Shown here: piece by piece, positions 61,080-64,000 of the stretch
How the letters are laid out: every line of letters begins with the position of its first letter
How positions within the stretch are numbered: the stretch's first letter is position 1
NCBI GenBank assembly: GCA_963768975.1
Contig: CAVYKB010000013.1
Coordinates: 434,001-498,000 of the forward strand
Length of the DNA stretch: 64,000 nt
From: CADCTB01 sp963768975
Lineage (GTDB): Bacteria > Actinomycetota > Acidimicrobiia > Acidimicrobiales > AC-14
Direction: 5' to 3'
Translations under genes and position numbers: made by a program
Notes under the pieces: generated by a model
Told to the model about the DNA's origin: nothing
What the model saw: only the letters and a program-made list of their open reading frames with translations
Database searches by the model: none

Positions 61080-62834
61080 TCAGAGACCGAGGTCCTCGCC
61101 CGACTCCATGATGGCCTCCTCGAGCATGGCCGCCTCTTGGGCCGTCAGCCCCTCCTCGGCGGGCATGGCCGACGCCGGCCCTGGTGGCGGCAGCACCACC
61201 GGCCCGGCGATCGGCGGCTGGATGGGGCCGGCGACCGGAGGTTGGATGACGGGTACCACCGGCTGCACGGGTCCGGCCACCACCGGGCCGACCACGACGG
61301 GCCCGACCACGGGACCGATGATCGGCCGGCACTTCAACTTGGCGCTGAGTACCGCCTTGTTGGCGTCGACCAGGCCGGCGCCGGTGGCCAGGTCAAAGCC
61401 GGGGCCGGCGCTGTTGCCGATGGCGCCGGTGCCGGTCGTCACGTCGACCGCAGTGGCCTTGAGGATGTCGCGGACCTGGGTGGGCGTCAGCTTGCCGCAC
61501 GCCTCCTTGATGAGCGCGCACACGCCGGCGATTTGCGGCGCGGCGGCCGACGTGCCGCTGAATGCCCCCCAGCCGTCACCGGCGGTCGTCTCGTCCTTCG
61601 GGGGCCAGGTGCCGCCGGCGCGATCGGTGTCAATCTCGCAGCCGGACTGGATCGGCAGCATGATGTACGAGGCGCCAGGCGACATGCCGACGAGCCCGGA
61701 GACGTCGGGGCAGTTGCGGCCGGGGTAGACGTTGCTGGCGAACCCGCTGGAGTAGCTGCTGGCCTGGAGGCTCATGTCCTGGGCCATGTGGACGCCGCCG
61801 GCGGAGATCACGTCGGGGTGCTGGCCCGGGAAGCCCCAGTGCCCGTTGCCGGCCGAGAACACCACCACGATGCCGGCGGCCACCGCGGCGGCGATGGCTG
61901 CGCCCTGGGCCGCGTTGGCCGCCGACAGCGGCCCGAACTGGATGCTCTGGCCCCAGCTGCAGGTAATGATGTGCGGGGACAGGCCCACCGCGGCGTTGAA
62001 CGCGCCGGTGGAGTTGACGAAGTTCATCTTCACCATGGTGAAGTCGATGCCCGGGGCGTTGGCGAAGGCGTTGGCCGACTCGCCCGTGCCGTGGCCGCTC
62101 TCGTCGTCGTTGGCGTTGGCCGCCGCCGGGCCGAGCACGACCGGCGAGAACTTGTAGCCCCGCCGGGAGAAGTAGGGATGGGCGTACCAGCCGCTGTCGA
62201 CCATGACCACCTTCACGCCCTTGCCGGTAATGCCCGAGCGGTGGACCTTGTCGGCGTTGCAGGCGGCCGAGATGTCGCCGGGCACCCGCAGGTGCCAGTA
62301 CTCCTTGGTCGGGGCGAACGCGCTCTCGCCGGCCATGAAGTACACCGGCTCCTCGATCGCCACGCCTTCGAGCACGTCGTTGAGCGAACTGTTGGCCGTG
62401 GAGATCAGGCCGGACAGGTCGGTGTCGAGGCTTTCGACGAACGTTGCCGTGTCCTCCCGGGCGCCGGCCTTGATGACCGGCCGCTCCTCGGTGCTCAGCC
62501 TGGTGTTGAAGACCTCTTCGTAGAGCGACGGAGGGCCGGCGATGTTGATGGTGATCGGCGAGATCTGCAGCACCTGGAAGCCGGCGTTCTGCAGCTGCGA
62601 CGCCGCGCTGCGGATCATCGCCTCCTCCGAATAGAAGGAGGAGGCGTCAGCCGACGTCAGCATCCGGCTGGTCGCGAACAGCGACAGGCCCCCGATGCTG
62701 CGCGGGGAGGCCTGCGCGTAGAGGACCGGCGGCATCGGCCCCGGTTTGGGCCCTCGCCGCTTCCTCGTCGCCGGCTTCGCCGACTTCGCCGCCTTCGCCG
62801 TCTTGGTGGTCTTGGAAACCGGCCTTCGCGCCAT
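61080..62834 (-). CDS. Subtilisin-like (S8) serine protease with repeat tail
   Basis: 584 residues. Catalytic Asp213 (VVMVDSGW), His248 (ESGHGTGES), Asn330 (SAGNGHW) and Ser429 (FSGTSAAAP) are in order. No signal peptide; instead the N-terminus is Lys/Ala-rich (SKTTKTAKAAKSAKPATRK), followed by a prodomain-like region. After the protease domain comes a tail (503-584) of GPVV/GPVQP repeats ending in an acidic helix (LTAQEAAMLEEAIMESGED). First gene of a run with the radical SAM maturase. The start ATG 62834 has GGGGG upstream; GTG 62873 is less likely. It may cleave the peptide modified by the neighbours. Confidence 0.88.
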   Translation of the reverse strand: MARRPVSKTTKTAKAAKSAKPATRKRRGPKPGPMPPVLYAQASPRSIGGLSLFATSRMLTSADASSFYSEEAMIRSAASQLQNAGFQVLQISPITINIAGPPSLYEEVFNTRLSTEERPVIKAGAREDTATFVESLDTDLSGLISTANSSLNDVLEGVAIEEPVYFMAGESAFAPTKEYWHLRVPGDISAACNADKVHRSGITGKGVKVVMVDSGWYAHPYFSRRGYKFSPVVLGPAAANANDDESGHGTGESANAFANAPGIDFTMVKMNFVNSTGAFNAAVGLSPHIITCSWGQSIQFGPLSAANAAQGAAIAAAVAAGIVVVFSAGNGHWGFPGQHPDVISAGGVHMAQDMSLQASSYSSGFASNVYPGRNCPDVSGLVGMSPGASYIMLPIQSGCEIDTDRAGGTWPPKDETTAGDGWGAFSGTSAAAPQIAGVCALIKEACGKLTPTQVRDILKATAVDVTTGTGAIGNSAGPGFDLATGAGLVDANKAVLSAKLKCRPIIGPVVGPVVVGPVVAGPVQPVVPVIQPPVAGPIQPPIAGPVVLPPPGPASAMPAEEGLTAQEAAMLEEAIMESGEDLGL

Positions 62835-62962
62835 GCCGAAACCCCCCGTTGTCAACCTGCTCCGCCCAGCCACAGTCAGCTAAGCACATTCGTTGCGCTG
62901 GTGCTCGGGGTGCGAGGCCACCAAGCTGCCATGGCGAGCGATGACGACGTGCACCCCCCTTG

Positions 62963-63013
62963 CGTTCTGGTTGCAGTTACCTGCGCATGCGGAGGTCAAC
63001 TGCAACCAGAACG
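62963..63013 (-). terminator. Long hairpin between grdA and the protease gene
   Basis: A perfect 16-bp inverted repeat (62963-62978 with 62998-63013; CGTTCTGGTTGCAGTT and its complement) encloses a 19-nt loop. The loop itself contains ACCT/AGGT and GCATGC. It lies 13 bp after the grdA stop on the transcribed strand. The transcript end lacks a T-run after the stem, so it may be a processing or attenuation structure rather than a simple terminator. Confidence 0.6.
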
Positions 63014-63026
63014 GGTGGGGGTCGGG

Positions 63027-63476
63027 TTACTTGCGGAAACCGCGGACGGTTTCGGCCAGCGCGTCGGCCTCGAGCACGTCGGCCATCACGCCGATCTGCG
63101 CTTCCCAGACGTCGTCGGGGATGTCGGCGTGCACTTCGTCTTCGAGTATGTGGTAGGTGAGGAGGCCCAACTGGGCCCCGGCCAGGGCACCTGCGTAGGA
63201 GGGATCACCCTCGACGACCGTCTCGGCGGCGATGATCGCGCTCTCCGGGTCGGGAGAGCCGAGCAGCACCAGGAGATCGGCCTTGTCGTGGGTCTGGCTG
63301 GCCTTGAGGATCGCCTCTTGGCTCTGCAGGTCCATGGCCCCGGCCGCGGTTCAGACGAAGCACTCGGTGGCCACGAAGACCACGTCGGCGCCGGCGGCCT
63401 TGGCGCAGGCGGCGATGGCGGGGCCGGAGATCCCGTCCCGCTCGCCGACGGCGATGACTTTCTTACCTTGGAGCAT
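63027..63476 (-). CDS. grdA: Glycine/sarcosine/betaine reductase selenoprotein A
   Basis: 149 residues when TGA at 63353-63351 (codon 42) is read as selenocysteine. The sequence before it, VIAVGERDGISGPAIAACAK ... ECFV, and after it, TAAGAMDLQSQEAI, match the GrdA family exactly at the CxxU redox site. The C-terminal half (LLVLLGSPDPESAIIAAETV) is also GrdA. Length and Sec position (42 against 44 in Clostridia-type GrdA) agree. Component A carries the carboxymethyl-selenoether from protein B and gives acetyl to protein C, with electrons from thioredoxin. It begins 5 bp after the grdC stop. Conventional gene calling would split it into two short pieces. Confidence 0.92.
63351..63353 (-). other. 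In-frame UGA selenocysteine codon of grdA
   Basis: Read on the minus strand, the codons are ACC GAG TGC TTC GTC TGA ACC GCG GCC GGG. The frame is open on both sides and the family alignment requires Sec here. The bases after it could form a small hairpin GAGG-CGAU-CCUC (63317-63306). It starts 34 nt after the UGA, so its role as the bacterial SECIS element is only a suggestion; I could not fold the region properly by eye. Confidence 0.88.
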
Positions 63477-63481
63477 TCTGC

Positions 63482-64000
63482 TTATTTCACCTCCCCCGGG
63501 TTGCTGTTGCGTTCGAGGAGGACGCTCATGCCGTCGGAGAGTTGGCACATGCGGCCCAGGAAGAGGCTGCCCTTGGCCAGCAGCATGACCTTGTTGGCGT
63601 CGCCGGTGGTCAGGCGGTCGAGGGCGTGGGGCGTGTAGCAGAGCGCCGATGCCAGGTGGCCCTGCGTGGGGGCATAGCCGGGCATGCCGCGCTGAGTGAC
63701 GAAGGAGGCGATGTCGGCGCGCTCGATGTCGCCCTTGGCGGCCGAGAGAGCGGCGATGGTGCGGTAGTTGCGCTCCGGGACGTTGCCCGAGCCCTGGGGC
63801 TCGGTGATCTCGGGGTTGTGCAGCTCGGTGGCGAAGTCGTCGATGTCGGTCATGGCGATGCCGTGGCGGGCCAGGGGCTCGACGGCAAGGGCTTTCATGA
63901 CTTCACCCGCAGATCCGCCGGCGGAGACGCGGTGGCGGCCGACCACGTCGAGGCGGACCCTCGGCGACTTCGCGTCGTCAGCCTCCACGAGCGTGGCGGT
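63482..64000 (-). CDS. grdC: Glycine/sarcosine/betaine reductase component C, beta subunit (partial)
   Basis: The last 172 codons of a gene that continues beyond the right edge. HRVSAGGSAGEVMKALAVE, TDIDDFATELHNPEITEPQG, GNVPERNYRTIAALS, RGMPGYAPTQGHLASAL and NKVMLLAKGSLFLGRMCQLS are the conserved C-terminal sequence of the ketosynthase-like component C, which makes acetyl phosphate from the acetyl thioester. Assignment to GrdC rather than a paralogue is likely but rests on a part. It is translated just before grdA (5-bp gap), so an operon grdC-grdA is clear; other grd genes should lie to the right of the window. Confidence 0.8.
   Translation of the reverse strand, partial: TATLVEADDAKSPRVRLDVVGRHRVSAGGSAGEVMKALAVEPLARHGIAMTDIDDFATELHNPEITEPQGSGNVPERNYRTIAALSAAKGDIERADIASFVTQRGMPGYAPTQGHLASALCYTPHALDRLTTGDANKVMLLAKGSLFLGRMCQLSDGMSVLLERNSNPGEVK

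Noticed and set aside
62640..62960. Short frames just upstream of the S8 protease as a possible RiPP precursor
   Set aside because: The readable ones overlap the protease start in another frame and have no leader-like or core-like composition.
60897..63638. 913-codon plus-strand frame across the radical SAM, protease and grdA genes
   Set aside because: Antisense to three well-supported genes; translation is low-complexity and has no recognisable domain.

Overview
The window is a piece of a high-GC actinobacterial chromosome. Codon third positions are almost all G or C, and typical actinobacterial genes are present: WhiB, GAF-ANTAR proteins, PknB-type kinase, BTAD/SARP regulators, oligoribonuclease, DUF1206 and a stand-alone LigD-type polymerase. 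An acidimicrobial or similar soil/aquatic actinobacterium is my inference; no rRNA or other phylogenetic marker is present. Start codons are often GTG, and neighbouring genes are often joined by NTGA stop/start overlaps.

Layout. 1-2.6 kb: housekeeping genes (MBL hydrolase, GDPD, orn, dut, tRNA-Gly). 2.65-24 kb: an accessory-looking stretch with a Phd/VapC module, decayed genes (YnfA, RsbW-like, Fic toxin), a frameshifted AfsR-like regulator, a phospho-signalling cluster (kinase, lipoprotein, SpoIIE-type phosphatase, WhiB, two GAF-ANTAR proteins, ECF sigma) and two TetR-controlled SRPBCC/AhpD-like gene sets with clear palindromic operators. 24-42 kb: densely packed genes for a MalT-like regulator, an RNA helicase, a membrane-lipid block (DedA-PAP2, PAP2-diacylglycerol kinase, PAP2), PQQ-type dehydrogenase, a second phosphatase, pgi and a CoA-disulfide-reductase-like flavoprotein. 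42-44 kb: a [NiFe]-hydrogenase large subunit of the high-affinity actinobacterial type, with no small subunit beside it, ending in a strong hairpin. 44.9-48.2 kb: a coupled run of LigD-type polymerase, glycosyltransferase and RNA methyltransferase. 48.3-53.5 kb: a complete branched-chain amino-acid type ABC transporter, with livM split by a frameshift. 53.6-58.2 kb: phospholipase D, an ECF42-like sigma factor with its YCII partner, a matrixin-like lipoprotein and others.

The right end is the most interesting part. A minus-strand run (62.8 to 58.2 kb) encodes a cytoplasmic-looking S8 protease with a GPVV-repeat tail, a B12-binding radical SAM enzyme of the RiPP-maturase type, a free-standing protease-prodomain-like protein and a 2OG-Fe(II) oxygenase. 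No stand-alone precursor peptide is visible, so this looks like an atypical RiPP-type modification system. Upstream of it on the same strand lie the end of grdC and a complete grdA of a glycine/sarcosine/betaine reductase. The grdA frame contains an in-frame TGA exactly at the selenocysteine position (CFV-U), so the organism should have a selenocysteine insertion machinery elsewhere.

Several genes carry single frameshifts. In the accessory stretch some are clearly real decay. In livM and the AfsR-like regulator an assembly error is an equally good explanation.
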